A DNA stretch of 64,000 nt, taken from Gammaproteobacteria bacterium UBA2679 (GTDB taxonomy: Bacteria > Pseudomonadota > Gammaproteobacteria > Pseudomonadales > Oleiphilaceae). The notes under the pieces were generated by a model, which did no database searches, was not told the origin of the DNA, and was given only the letters and a program-made list of their open reading frames with translations. The translations under genes were made by a program, and so were the position numbers. Location: contig DEMD01000007.1 in NCBI GenBank assembly GCA_002354735.1, positions 1-64,000 of the forward strand, given 5' to 3'. Below, piece after piece: positions 5,545 through 14,274 of this stretch (position 1 is its first letter; each line of letters starts with the position of its first letter).

Positions 5545-6576
5545 TCAGCTGGCGGCTGTGTTCTTGTCCCATGACACGTAGCGCTGCAGCGTGAGCATGA
5601 TGCGGTCCAGCATGAAGCCGATCAGACCGATCACGACGACAGCGGCCATGATGCGGGCGAGTGAGGACGAGCTGCCGTTCTGGAATTCATCCCAGACGAA
5701 CTTGCCCAGCCCCGGGTTCTGCGCGAGCATTTCAGCGGCAATCAATACCATCCAGGCGATGCTCAATGACATGCGCATACCGGTAAAGATGAGGGGCACG
5801 GCAGCCGGCAGCACGATTTTCTGAACATGCTTCAGCGCTGGCAGTCTGAGCACGCGGCTCACGTTCACCAGGTCCTTGTCGATGGTCGCCACGCCAAGTG
5901 CGGTATTGATCATCATTGGCCAGAGGCAGCACAGCGTCACGGTGATCACCGAGGTCACAAAGGACTTGGCGAACATTGGATCACTGGTTACATACACCGC
6001 ACTCACCACCATCGTCACCAGCGGCAGCCAGGCCAGTGGCGAGACCGGTTTGAAGATCTGGATGACCGGATTGACCGCTGCACTCAGGGTCTTGTTGAGG
6101 CCGATGGCAATGCCCAGTGGAATGGCGATGATTGCCGCCAGCGCAAAACCGCTCATCACGGTCAGCAGGCTGGTGACGATCTGGTCAAGAAAGGTCTCCT
6201 TGCCGGTATAGTCGCGAATTCGGGGCTCGTAACTGGGATCGGCCGCAACGCGTTCGGCATTGCGCGCCTCCTGCCGCTGATAGAATTCCGCCTTTTTTTC
6301 ACCGGCAACTCTGTGCTCGTCGTAGAGGTTGCCGAACTGCTCGGCCACCGCAGCCGGGCCGGGAAAGGCGCCAAGCGAGGTCTCGATATTCTTCGCTGCG
6401 AAGTTCCACAGCATGAGGAAGATCACAAGGCCCACGACCGGTGCTATGAATGGTTTCAGTGTGACTGAAAACAACTGGCCGAGGTCGATATCGCGATCGG
6501 ACGGCACGGGTGCGATGACCGCTGATTTCGCTGTCGCACCTGCTGTGGCTTGTGGCGTGGCTGCTGTGTTTTCCAT
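5545..6576 (-). CDS. nrtB: Nitrate ABC transporter permease
   Basis: The product is 343 residues, the inner membrane subunit of the transporter. It has an N-terminal membrane helix (about 35-60), a polar 70-residue segment rich in charged residues that is typical of the NrtB group, and then a five-helix BPD_transp_1 core. The ATPase-contacting EAA-type loop is near residues 258-285 (PLIFTGMRMSLSIAWMVLIA). AAAGGAG precedes the ATG, and only 12 bases separate it from nrtA, so the genes form one operon. No oddities seen. Confidence 0.92.
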   Translation of the reverse strand: MENTAATPQATAGATAKSAVIAPVPSDRDIDLGQLFSVTLKPFIAPVVGLVIFLMLWNFAAKNIETSLGAFPGPAAVAEQFGNLYDEHRVAGEKKAEFYQRQEARNAERVAADPSYEPRIRDYTGKETFLDQIVTSLLTVMSGFALAAIIAIPLGIAIGLNKTLSAAVNPVIQIFKPVSPLAWLPLVTMVVSAVYVTSDPMFAKSFVTSVITVTLCCLWPMMINTALGVATIDKDLVNVSRVLRLPALKHVQKIVLPAAVPLIFTGMRMSLSIAWMVLIAAEMLAQNPGLGKFVWDEFQNGSSSSLARIMAAVVVIGLIGFMLDRIMLTLQRYVSWDKNTAAS

Positions 6577-6588
6577 GACTGTGCTCCT

Positions 6589-7965
6589 TTAGAGTTTATC
6601 GCCGGTTTTCAGACCGATCTTGAAGCTGTCGATATAGGCGTTGGGTTTGGAGCCGTCGTAGGACACACCATCGATAAACTCAGTCTGCACAGGCTTGAAA
6701 CCGGTCTCGGAAGCGAAATCAGGGAAGTCTTCAGCCTTGGCCAGTCCGTCTTCGATCAGTGACTTGGCGGCCTTGGTATAGATATCCGTGCGATAGACTT
6801 TCTTCGCCAGGTCCTTGTACCAGTCATCGGGCTTGTCTTCAGCAATCTGGCCCCAGCGACGCATTTGCGTGAGGTACCAGATCGCGTCCGAGTAGTAGGG
6901 ATAGGTGGCGTTATAGCGGAAGAAGACGTTGAAGTCCGGCACCTGGCGTTTGTCGCCCTTCTCGTATTCGAAGGTACCGGTCATGCTGTTGGCAATAACG
7001 TCGTAATCAGCGCCCACGTACTGCGGCTGAGACAGGATCTTCACGGCCTTGGCGCGGTTGGCGTTGTTATTCTCATCCAGCCACATGGCTGCTCTGATCA
7101 GTGCCCTGGTCACGCGCACTGCGGTATTCGGGTACTTCTCGATGAAGGCTTCGGTCATGCCGAAGACCTTTTCAGGATTATTCTTCCAGATTTCGTAATC
7201 GGTGATGACAGGGACGCCGATGCCCTTGAACACTGCCTGCTGGTTCCACGGTTCGCCAACGCAATAGCCATTGATAGTGCCCGCTTCGAGGGTGGCTGGC
7301 ATCTGCGGTGGCGGGGTCACCGACAGCAGCGCTTCGGCCTGCAGCTGTCCTGAAGTATCGCCCTTATGCGGCGCATAGTAGCCAGGATGGATGCCTCCTG
7401 CTGCGAGCCAATATCGCAGCTCATAGTTGTGGGTCGACACCGGGAAGACCATGCCCATCTTGAACGGCTTGCCTTCGTTCTTCATCTTGTCGACGACCGG
7501 CTTGAGTGCGTCGGCCTTGATGGGATGCTCCGGCTTGCCATCAGCATCCATCGGCAGCTTGGGCTTCACCTGCGCCCACACGTCGTTAGATACTGTAATG
7601 GCGTTGCCGTTGAGGTCCATGGAGAACGGCGTGACGATGTTGGCCTTGGTGCCATAGCCCATGGTTGCTGCGAGTGGTTGACCGGCGAGCATGTGGGCAC
7701 CATCGAGCTGGCCATCGATCACGCCGTCGAGCAGTACCTTCCAATTTGCCTGGGCTTCCACCGAGACATACAGTCCTTCATCTTCGAAGTAGCGATTCTC
7801 ATAGGCTATGGCCAGCGGAGCCATATCGGTCAGCTTGATGAAGCCGAATCTCAGCTCCTCCTTTTCGGGGAAACCGAGTTTCTCTGCGTGGGCACTGCCT
7901 GCTGAGACGCCCAGTGAAATCGCCGAGCTGATGGCGGCTGCCTTGAATGAAGTTGACCAGTTCAT
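6589..7965 (-). CDS. nrtA: Nitrate-binding protein of ABC transporter
   Basis: The product is 458 residues. It is the periplasmic solute-binding subunit of the NrtA/CmpA family, which binds nitrate or nitrite and hands it to NrtB. A signal peptide covers residues 1-27 (cleavage after SAHA). Family features include [15 protein letters not shown] near the mature N-terminus, the [12 protein letters not shown] segment, and [15 protein letters not shown]. The longer frame to 8022 is rejected because AAGGAAC precedes the ATG at 7965 and the signal peptide begins there. It is the first gene of the operon. No assimilatory nitrate reductase genes are nearby. Confidence 0.93.
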   Translation of the reverse strand: MNWSTSFKAAAISSAISLGVSAGSAHAEKLGFPEKEELRFGFIKLTDMAPLAIAYENRYFEDEGLYVSVEAQANWKVLLDGVIDGQLDGAHMLAGQPLAATMGYGTKANIVTPFSMDLNGNAITVSNDVWAQVKPKLPMDADGKPEHPIKADALKPVVDKMKNEGKPFKMGMVFPVSTHNYELRYWLAAGGIHPGYYAPHKGDTSGQLQAEALLSVTPPPQMPATLEAGTINGYCVGEPWNQQAVFKGIGVPVITDYEIWKNNPEKVFGMTEAFIEKYPNTAVRVTRALIRAAMWLDENNNANRAKAVKILSQPQYVGADYDVIANSMTGTFEYEKGDKRQVPDFNVFFRYNATYPYYSDAIWYLTQMRRWGQIAEDKPDDWYKDLAKKVYRTDIYTKAAKSLIEDGLAKAEDFPDFASETGFKPVQTEFIDGVSYDGSKPNAYIDSFKIGLKTGDKL

Positions 7966-8005
7966 GCACAGTTCCTTGCGTGGTGTGTGTAGCTGAACTG
8001 GTGGT

Positions 8006-8021
8006 AGCAGAAAGCATGCCA
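8006..8021 (-). promoter_or_regulatory. Candidate sigma-54 promoter for nrtABD
   Basis: The minus strand reads TGGCATGCTTTCTGCT, with GG and GC separated by exactly ten bases as RpoN requires, against the consensus TGGCACG-N4-TTGCW. It lies about 40 bases before the nrtA start. A small inverted repeat, CTGCA/TGCAG at 8119-8132, is about 110 bases further up, at a distance used by enhancer-binding proteins. A sigma-70 alternative is TTGAAT/TATACA at 8060-8031 with an 18-base spacer. Confidence 0.45.
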
Positions 8022-8170
8022 CATGATTTATGTATAAAATTCAAATGGTTGCTGATTCAAGTGGAAGGTTTTGGCGCGAACACGGAGTGGTAATGGTGCG
8101 GAGGCGGTGAAAATCGCACTGCAAAGATGCAGCGACCTCTATCAGCCGCGCATCATATCAGGGCATTTCG

Positions 8171-9037
8171 CTACAGGGCGTAGCTAAAGCCAAGCTGATA
8201 GCTTATTTGATCCTGGCTCTCGACAACGGGACTGTCGCCAGCATCGCCGATCAGCTGCTGGTAGCTGATGGCGGTTATCAGATTAAGCTCGCGCGTAATG
8301 AAGTACAGCAGTCGGCTGGAGACACCGGCGGCATGGAAGCTATCGTCACTGTCATAGGCCGGCAGACCGCTGTTTATTGATTGCCGTTCGCTGATACCGA
8401 ACCAGGCCTCCTGAAAGGAAGCGGAGCCGAAATTGGCACTGACACCATTAATGAGCAGAAAGCGTTCGCCCAGACGATCGCTTCGGCTCAAGCTAATATC
8501 CCCACTCACGCCGGTATTGCTCCCGCTAATTTGGTGATCGACTGAAAGGCCCAGCGTATAACCGGCGTTCAGCAGCCCACCGAGATTTTCGACCCTGAAC
8601 TTGTAGTCGGCGAAGAAGTTGAGCTTCGCACCGCCGTCGATATCATCGAGGCCTTCGAGGCGGTCGCCATCGTCCTCATCCCTGCCAAAGGCGTAGCCCA
8701 GGCCAAGCCCTATGGTAAGCGCCTTGACCGGACGGATACCGACACCCGCCCCGTTTATCGGATTAAGAAAATATTGATTGTACTGAAGGTCCAGGAAGGG
8801 CAAGGCCGTCAGCTCGTAGTCTTCACCCCCGAGATACTCAGGTCGATACAGAGCCAACGCGCCAACAACCGATTTGACTTCCGCAGCTTGCTCGGCTGTG
8901 GCCTGATTTGCGGAGGTGTCTGCCGACTCTTCCGTTTCAGCGAGCAGAGGTTCAGCCGATAATGCGGCGGCGGCAGCGCAGGCGAAACGCCAGGCATGCC
9001 TACCACATGAGGTCGTCCGGGATCTGGTAATCGGCAT
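8171..9037 (-). CDS. MipA/OmpV-family outer membrane protein
   Basis: The product is 288 residues from the ATG at 9037. It has a signal-peptide-like N-terminus (WRFACAAAAALSAEPLLA) and then the family pattern: GALALYRPEYLGGEDYE, LPFLDLQYNQYFLN, many alternating amphipathic strands and a C-terminal aromatic-type strand (YQLGFSYAL). The family forms beta-barrels in the outer membrane, and MipA itself scaffolds a murein hydrolase and synthase. The frame is open to 9163, but that part lies inside the DUF2058 gene and does not look like a protein start. The chosen start overlaps that gene by 38 bases. The start is uncertain. Confidence 0.8.
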   Translation of the reverse strand: MPITRSRTTSCGRHAWRFACAAAAALSAEPLLAETEESADTSANQATAEQAAEVKSVVGALALYRPEYLGGEDYELTALPFLDLQYNQYFLNPINGAGVGIRPVKALTIGLGLGYAFGRDEDDGDRLEGLDDIDGGAKLNFFADYKFRVENLGGLLNAGYTLGLSVDHQISGSNTGVSGDISLSRSDRLGERFLLINGVSANFGSASFQEAWFGISERQSINSGLPAYDSDDSFHAAGVSSRLLYFITRELNLITAISYQQLIGDAGDSPVVESQDQISYQLGFSYAL

Positions 9038-9641
9038 AAGGGTCATCATTGTCATCGCTCGAAGCATCTGTCTTGGCGTCCTCGGGTCTGAGGCCACTCT
9101 GTTTGTTGAACAACAGCACCGAGCTTGCGATCGGGTCGATCTGGAGTTCTGCGAGCAGGACATTGAGCGCCTGTTCGCGATCGATAATACGTTGTGCAGT
9201 CTCTGCAGGGACCAATTCGTAACGGCCTTTACTGGTCACGATAGCGAGCTGCCCACGCTGTAGTGCACCCTGTTGCGCCCTGTCTACCCGGATTTTCTTC
9301 ACCTTGCGCTGATCGACAAACTGGAATGGCACTTCAGCATCTTCACGCAGCCCAGCCTCCTGACCGTGCTTTACCCGGTTTGTTTCCACCATCTGCCGAA
9401 CCTGCGCAGTACACTCCTGACGCTTCCGCAGTACGCTGTCCTGCTGTGCCCGTGCCCGATCACGCGCCTGTTGCTCTTCCCTTCGTCGGGCAGCCATTTC
9501 TGCGGCGGTATCGACCTTTTCCGATTTCTTGGGCTTGGGTGCCTGCTTGGTTGCCTTGCGCTTTTCCTGCTTAATCGATTTGGCTTTCTTGCTATCGACC
9601 AAGCCAGCCTGCATCAGTTGTTCCTGAAGAGACTTTGCCAT
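9000..9641 (-). CDS. DUF2058 (YaiL-like) protein
   Basis: The product is 213 residues. The N-terminus is MAKSLQEQLMQAGLVDSKKA, typical of the family, followed by a long Lys/Arg/Glu-rich helical stretch (residues 20-100) and a conserved C-terminal part with RGQLAIVTSKGRYELVP. The family was once described as nucleoprotein or polynucleotide-associated, but its role is not known. I chose 9641 because AGGAG lies upstream. It overlaps the MipA-like gene at its 3' end and is divergent from mobA. Confidence 0.88.
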   Translation of the reverse strand: MAKSLQEQLMQAGLVDSKKAKSIKQEKRKATKQAPKPKKSEKVDTAAEMAARRREEQQARDRARAQQDSVLRKRQECTAQVRQMVETNRVKHGQEAGLREDAEVPFQFVDQRKVKKIRVDRAQQGALQRGQLAIVTSKGRYELVPAETAQRIIDREQALNVLLAELQIDPIASSVLLFNKQSGLRPEDAKTDASSDDNDDPYADYQIPDDLMW

Positions 9642-9744
9642 GAGGACTCCTGTAATCTGTAAGTAGTGGCCAGACGAGAGTATTGCATTCACCTGCAGCC
9701 TCAGGCCAACCTTTTGCATCTTGAACGCGCACGGATGAGCTCTT

Positions 9745-10377
9745 ATGTCCTCACCCCATCAGCATTTGGATACCATTGTTCTGGCCGGCGGCCGTGGCGA
9801 ACGGATGGGTGGGCAGGATAAGGGATGGGTCAGTCTTGGCAACACCACCTTTATCGAAGCTACGCTTGCAGCTTTTACCGGCACCCCAATTCGACCACTC
9901 ATTTCGGCGAACCGGAATCTCGATCGTTACCGTGAAATCGCCGGGGGCCTCGGTGGTCTGGTGGTCCAGGATCTGGATACGAGCTTCAGGGGGCCGTTGG
10001 GCGGCCTGGCTGCGGCTTCAGTACACCTGCAGTCGAACTGGGTATTCATCGTTCCCTGCGATTCACCCCAACTCGGCCCATGCTTCGCAAAACGCATGCT
10101 TGCCGCGGCCGAGGCCGAGCCTGGCGTGGACGGCTTCATGGCCAGCGACGGGGAACGCACCCAACCCCTGCACTGCCTGCTAAGAAAAAGCGCACTACAG
10201 CAGCTGCCGAATTTCATGGCCATTCCGCGCGAGCGTCAGCCGGGCATGATGGCGTGGGCAAGACAGCTGACGATACGAGAGGTGAACTTTTCAGACAGCG
10301 CGCAGATGTTCGAGAACGTGAATACCCCAGAGGCCCTGGCGTCAGTCAGATTCGCTGATAGGCAATGCCGGGAGTGA
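9745..10377 (+). CDS. mobA: Molybdenum cofactor guanylyltransferase MobA
   Basis: The product is 210 residues. It transfers GMP from GTP to molybdopterin cofactor to make the bis-MGD form used by DMSO-reductase-family enzymes, including assimilatory nitrate reductase. The nucleotide-binding motif LAGGRGERMGGQDKG spans residues 13-27 and the metal-binding PCDSPQ is at 104-109 (D106). The gene ends 32 bases inside the 3' end of the convergent cheR. It fits functionally with the nitrate transporter operon nearby, although the distance and the divergent orientation argue against co-regulation. Confidence 0.93.
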   Translation: MSSPHQHLDTIVLAGGRGERMGGQDKGWVSLGNTTFIEATLAAFTGTPIRPLISANRNLDRYREIAGGLGGLVVQDLDTSFRGPLGGLAAASVHLQSNWVFIVPCDSPQLGPCFAKRMLAAAEAEPGVDGFMASDGERTQPLHCLLRKSALQQLPNFMAIPRERQPGMMAWARQLTIREVNFSDSAQMFENVNTPEALASVRFADRQCRE

Positions 10378-11230
10378 AGCGGGTCATCCTGAATTTATCA
10401 GACAATGCCCCCGGTGACTCTGATGCACCCAGCATGAGAAAGCCGCCAGGCTTTAGCGCGGCGTGCATTCGTTGCAGAATATCGTTCTTGACCGGACCGG
10501 CGAAATAGATCAACACGTTACGGCAGAAGATGATGTCGAACTGACCGAGTCCGCTAAAGCTGTCGAGAAGGTTGAGGATCTTGAACTCCACTATCGCCTT
10601 CAGCTTTGGCCCCACTTCCCAGGTACCGTTACCGCGGTCGATGAAGTGCTGTGTCAGCGTGCTCTGGTCGAGACCGCGGCCGAGCGCCAGCTGGTCATAA
10701 CGGCCCTCTTTGGCATTATCGAGAACACGGGCTGAGAGATCAGTTGCAACAATTTTCGCATTGAGCCTTTCCGCACCCTGATGCAGCCTGAACTGCTCTA
10801 GCGTCATGGCAATAGAATACGGCTCCTGGCCAGTCGAACAGGCTGCCGACCAGATTCTCAACTGTCGCGAGGCCAAGTTGGCCAGACCTGCTGCATTCGG
10901 CCCGCTCCGGGCAGGACGGGTGGCCCCAATCGGCTCGAGGCCATAGCACTGGGGCAGGATATGCTCACGCAGGTTGTTGAAAGGATGCATGTCGCGAAAC
11001 CAGAGCGTCTCGTTGGTCGTCATGGCATCGATGACGGCTTCACGCAGCGGTAGCGGATGGCGCACATCGATGCGCCTCACCAACTCCGTCAAGCTGGACA
11101 CGCCGGTTTCGATCAGAATACGCCGAAGCCTGCTTGCTACCAGGTATTGTTTGTTGTCGCCAAGAACAATCCCGCTGCTACGCTCGAGAAAGTTTCTGAA
11201 CACATCGTATTCGTGCGCCTCAAAGGTCAT
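10346..11230 (-). CDS. cheR: Chemotaxis protein methyltransferase CheR
   Basis: The product is 294 residues. It methylates glutamates of chemoreceptors using SAM. The N-terminal CheR_N helical domain covers about residues 1-75, and the methyltransferase domain contains IWSAACSTGQEPYSIAM (the GxGxG-equivalent loop) and FDIIFCRNVLIYF. No C-terminal NWETF receptor-tether binding extension is evident. It overlaps the cheV gene by four bases (ATGA), so the two are translationally coupled. The position next to flgA/flgM matches flagellar chemotaxis in Pseudomonas. Confidence 0.95.
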   Translation of the reverse strand: MTFEAHEYDVFRNFLERSSGIVLGDNKQYLVASRLRRILIETGVSSLTELVRRIDVRHPLPLREAVIDAMTTNETLWFRDMHPFNNLREHILPQCYGLEPIGATRPARSGPNAAGLANLASRQLRIWSAACSTGQEPYSIAMTLEQFRLHQGAERLNAKIVATDLSARVLDNAKEGRYDQLALGRGLDQSTLTQHFIDRGNGTWEVGPKLKAIVEFKILNLLDSFSGLGQFDIIFCRNVLIYFAGPVKNDILQRMHAALKPGGFLMLGASESPGALSDKFRMTRFTPGIAYQRI

Positions 11231-12168
11231 TCGCTGCGGGATTCATCCCTGATAATTTCATTGATTCGTTGGGCAAGCTCGTCGGGACTGAACTTCGCCA
11301 TGAAGTCGTCGGCTCCAACCTTGGCTACCATCGCCTTGTTGAACACGCCGCTAAGCGAGGTGTGAAGCATAATGAACAGATTCTGCAGCTGCGGATTGCC
11401 TTTACACAGCGTCGTGAGCGTGTAGCCGTCCATCTCGGGCATTTCGACGTCGGAAATCATCAGGCTCAGATGATCGCGGATATCACTGCCGTCTGCCACC
11501 AGGCTTTCCAGATACTCCAGGGCCTCCCGGCCATTGTTCTTTGTTACCACATTCAGGCCTACAGCCTGCATACAGTGGACGATCTGCCGTCTTGCCACAG
11601 ATGAATCGTCGACCACGAGCACGGATTTGTCCTTGACGCTCTCCTTGACGTCCTCGTCGATGAACTCCGCTGCTACGGTGTCACGCGTTGGCGCCACTTC
11701 GGCCAGAATCTTTTCGACATCGATGATCTCAATGAGCGTATCTTCGATTCTGGTCACAGCGGTGAGATAGCTGTTTGGTCCAGCGCCCTTCGGCGGTGGC
11801 TGCATGTCGCCCCAGTTCAGGTTGACGATGCGTTCTACACCCGAGACCAGAAAGCCTTGGGTCTTGCGGTTGTATTCGGTAATGATGACAAAGCACTCAG
11901 GGATTTCTTCGGCCGGAATACCCTGCTGGCCAGTGGCCATGCCCATATCCATGATCGGAATCGTGCCGCCCCTGACGTGAGCCACGCCTCTCACAACCGG
12001 ATGCCGCTGTGGCAACATGGTCAACTTGGGGCACTGCAGTACCTCCTTGACCTTGAAAACATTGATACCGTAGATCTGCTTGCCGCGCAGTCTGAACAGC
12101 AGGAGCTCCAGTCGATTCTGGCCGACGAGCTGTGTACGCTGATTAACACTGTCTAGAACGCCGGCCAT
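11227..12168 (-). CDS. cheV: Chemotaxis coupling protein CheV (CheW plus receiver)
   Basis: The product is 313 residues. Residues 1-155 form a CheW-like coupling domain (FRLRGKQIYGINVFKVKEVL) and residues 182-305 a response-regulator receiver. Phosphorylation-site residues are intact: D187/D188, phosphoacceptor D240 in SDVEMPEMDGY, T270 and K292. CheV links receptors to CheA, with phosphorylation tuning adaptation. GAGGAG precedes the ATG. It is divergent from flgA and coupled to cheR. A second cheV is present at 57491-58420. Confidence 0.94.
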   Translation of the reverse strand: MAGVLDSVNQRTQLVGQNRLELLLFRLRGKQIYGINVFKVKEVLQCPKLTMLPQRHPVVRGVAHVRGGTIPIMDMGMATGQQGIPAEEIPECFVIITEYNRKTQGFLVSGVERIVNLNWGDMQPPPKGAGPNSYLTAVTRIEDTLIEIIDVEKILAEVAPTRDTVAAEFIDEDVKESVKDKSVLVVDDSSVARRQIVHCMQAVGLNVVTKNNGREALEYLESLVADGSDIRDHLSLMISDVEMPEMDGYTLTTLCKGNPQLQNLFIMLHTSLSGVFNKAMVAKVGADDFMAKFSPDELAQRINEIIRDESRSE

Positions 12169-12317
12169 GCCTGAATACTCCTCTCTACGCTGAATGGCCT
12201 GGTATTTGCTTTAGCTATCTTCAGTAGCTTGCTGCCGCAGGGACAGTCACAGTCATTTCAGGCCTCCCCCAAGCATAGGCAAGATTCTGGATATTTCTAT
12301 TTTGCCAGGACAGTGAT

Positions 12318-13097
12318 ATGTACCAATTCAAGATCCCTCAGCCCAAGCGGTGGACCTGTGTACAGATGATACGTCTGTGCCTGTTGATGGGTGCTACTTT
12401 TAGCGCCTCGGCAACGCCGGGCGAAGAGCCGGTCTGGCAGCAGCAGGTGCTTGCGGCTACTGAGTCTTTCATGCGTGCCTATGTAAGGGGACTGAATCTG
12501 GACACCGAAGGCGAGCGCCTCGAGTACGAGATCAACTCACCCGATGCTCGGCTGAACTATCCTGCCTGTCGACAAATGCCTGAAGCGCTCGCACCTGAGT
12601 CCAACAGTCGCGATGACAGCAAGGCGCTGCATAGTGGCGGTCGGCTGGTGCTGAAGATTTCCTGCGATTCGCCAGAGCAATGGACGATCTATACCCAGGT
12701 CCGAATCGTTCACACGGTGAGTGTCATGCAGGCGCGTCACGCAATACCGCGCGGCGGTAGCGTTGCCGACGCGGAACTGATTGCGGTCGATACCGACATC
12801 AGCAAGTTACAGCGGGGCTATTTTCGCGACCGGAAGTCGCTCAGGGGATGGCGCAGCAAGCGCACCATCCGCGCTGGTGAAACCTTGAGTCCAGGCATGA
12901 TGGTCAAGGAAAAGGCCGTCGCTCGAGGCGATCGGGTGATCATTGTGGCGAGTACCGCAGGTATCAGTATTCGCATGCAGGGCGAGGCTTTGTCTGATGG
13001 CACAGTGGGCCAGCAGATATCGGTCCGCAACCTGAGTTCTGAACGGGTGGTTCGCGGACGAGTCGTCGCCCGTGGAGAAGTCGAGGTTATCCTCTAG
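12318..13097 (+). CDS. flgA: Flagellar basal body P-ring chaperone FlgA
   Basis: The product is 259 residues. It is exported to the periplasm, where FlgA assists P-ring (FlgI) assembly. A hydrophobic signal segment is at about residues 17-33 with likely cleavage after SASA. The C-terminal half is a SAF domain (HAIPRGGSVADAELIAV, then TIRAGETLSPGMM) and ends with the conserved GDRVIIVAST and GTVGQQISVRNLSS segments. It starts the flgA-flgM-flgN group, although flgM has its own promoter. Confidence 0.93.
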   Translation: MYQFKIPQPKRWTCVQMIRLCLLMGATFSASATPGEEPVWQQQVLAATESFMRAYVRGLNLDTEGERLEYEINSPDARLNYPACRQMPEALAPESNSRDDSKALHSGGRLVLKISCDSPEQWTIYTQVRIVHTVSVMQARHAIPRGGSVADAELIAVDTDISKLQRGYFRDRKSLRGWRSKRTIRAGETLSPGMMVKEKAVARGDRVIIVASTAGISIRMQGEALSDGTVGQQISVRNLSSERVVRGRVVARGEVEVIL

Positions 13098-13216
13098 GCT
13101 CCCGGAGTCACTCTGCAATGGCGGCAAAAAATAGCCGTTGCAGAAAGCGCTCTGCATGGCTGCTATAGTAGGCATAGGCGCAAAACTGCCGCCGGAGAAA
13201 TTTTTCAATTCAGTCC

Positions 13217-13243
13217 TAAAGTTTTTCGAGCGGTGGCCGATAT
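13217..13243 (+). promoter_or_regulatory. Sigma-28 (FliA) promoter of flgM
   Basis: TAAAGTTT at 13217-13224 and GCCGATAT at 13236-13243 are separated by 11 bases. This is almost identical to the flagellar class IV consensus TAAAGTTT-N11-GCCGATAA. It would drive flgM and flgN late in flagellar assembly. Confidence 0.88.
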
Positions 13244-13312
13244 ATTGAATATGGGCGCTGGGAAGGCGCAGACAAATTCAGGTTACAGCTGTACGACAGC
13301 AGGTATCGAATC

Positions 13313-13627
13313 ATGAATATCAACGGGTTCAGTGGCGTTCCGGGGAAAGACAACCCCTTAAGTTCTGCTTCCAAAGATGCGGCGAAAACGCGTGAGGCCA
13401 GTGTTCAGGCCAAGCCAGCAGCGCCTGCGCCTGAAAAAGGCAAAACCGCTGCGGGTGATTCCGTAGTGCTGAGTGCCCAGGCCCGCAGTCTGCAGAAGCT
13501 CGAAAGTCAGATCTCCGATCTGCCTGAAGTGGATACCGATCGCGTGGCGGATCTCAAGGCCCGCATCGATTCTGGCGAATACCAGGTCAACTCTCGATCT
13601 GTGGCAGGAAAGTTGCTTAGCTTCTAG
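13313..13627 (+). CDS. flgM: Anti-sigma-28 factor FlgM
   Basis: The product is 104 residues. It binds FliA and is exported through the finished hook, which frees FliA for late genes. The N-terminus is Ala/Lys/Pro-rich and disordered, and the C-terminal sigma-binding part includes DSVVLSAQARSLQKLE and VADLKARIDSGEYQVNS, a strong family match. It is expressed from the sigma-28 promoter upstream, which gives the known feedback loop. flgN follows after 51 bases. Confidence 0.94.
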   Translation: MNINGFSGVPGKDNPLSSASKDAAKTREASVQAKPAAPAPEKGKTAAGDSVVLSAQARSLQKLESQISDLPEVDTDRVADLKARIDSGEYQVNSRSVAGKLLSF

Positions 13628-13637
13628 TAGTAACGAA

Positions 13638-13659
13638 CCTGTGGGACTGGTCCCACAGG
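13638..13659 (+). other. Perfect hairpin between flgM and flgN
   Basis: CCTGTGGGA and TCCCACAGG form a nine-base stem with a four-base loop. No U-run follows, so it is unlikely to stop transcription fully. It could protect or process the mRNA and set a different flgM:flgN ratio. Confidence 0.5.
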
Positions 13660-13678
13660 TCAGGAAGCAGGCAACAGT

Positions 13679-14152
13679 ATGTCAAATCAAGCAGTAAACA
13701 TTCAGTCCCTTCTGGATCTCCTTCGTTCCGATATCGCCAGTCTTCAGCAACTCCATCGCCTCCTGCGTTTCGAAAGAACCTTTCTCGAGCAAGGCGAGCT
13801 GGAAAAGTTCAAACTGGCCGGCGAAAAAAAGATCACCTGTCTCGAGCAGATTGAGCGGAACGCCGGTCTCAAGACCTCATGGCTCAAGGCCAACAATCTG
13901 ACCATCGAGAAATTCCGTCAGCTCGCTCGTGAGCGCGTACCCAAGGCTTTCGAACTGCTGACAGAAGCAGAGGATCTTCTCAAGGCGGTCAGCAGTCTCA
14001 ATCGGGTCAATCAGAAGATTATCCAGCTAAGCCAGCAGCGTGTAGAGCGCATCATGGATGTTTTGCGAGGCAAGACTGCGGCGCCTTCGCTCTATGGCGC
14101 AGCGGCCAGGTCAGCGGCTGCGGGTCATGGCCGGGCGATAGCAAGCGCGTGA
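13679..14152 (+). CDS. flgN: Flagellar export chaperone FlgN
   Basis: The product is 157 residues and nearly all helical, with heptad-like leucines from residue 8 to 125, as expected for the FlgN chaperone that escorts FlgK and FlgL to the export gate. AGGAAG precedes the ATG. The position directly after flgM is the usual one. The last 25 residues are Ala-rich and probably disordered. Identification rests on context plus the helical pattern (LRFERTFLEQGELEKF). Confidence 0.88.
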   Translation: MSNQAVNIQSLLDLLRSDIASLQQLHRLLRFERTFLEQGELEKFKLAGEKKITCLEQIERNAGLKTSWLKANNLTIEKFRQLARERVPKAFELLTEAEDLLKAVSSLNRVNQKIIQLSQQRVERIMDVLRGKTAAPSLYGAAARSAAAGHGRAIASA

Positions 14153-14153
14153 C

Positions 14154-14178
14154 AGCATGAGCGCTTGCCGCTCATGCT
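14154..14178 (+). other. Hairpin just after flgN
   Basis: AGCATGAGCG and CGCTCATGCT form a perfect ten-base stem with a five-base loop directly after the flgN stop codon. There is no T-run on either side. It may act together with the stronger hairpin at 14222-14250. Confidence 0.5.
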
Positions 14179-14221
14179 ATCCAGGCTGCAAATAAAAGGT
14201 GCGCTTGTAGAGCCACGATAG

Positions 14222-14250
14222 ACAGAAGGCGCCCTGGTGGCGCCTTCTGT
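14222..14250. terminator. Bidirectional terminator between flgN and MshEN gene
   Basis: ACAGAAGGCGCC and GGCGCCTTCTGT form a perfect 12-base stem with loop CTGGT, followed on the plus strand by a short T-rich stretch. It lies between two convergent genes, so it can serve both. Confidence 0.7.
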
Positions 14251-14274
14251 ATTTCTACTGCTGAGCGATTGTCG

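Noticed and set aside
5827..6468. Plus-strand frame of 213 codons.
   Set aside because: It is antisense to nrtB, with composition full of His, Arg and Gln that is typical of a shadow frame.
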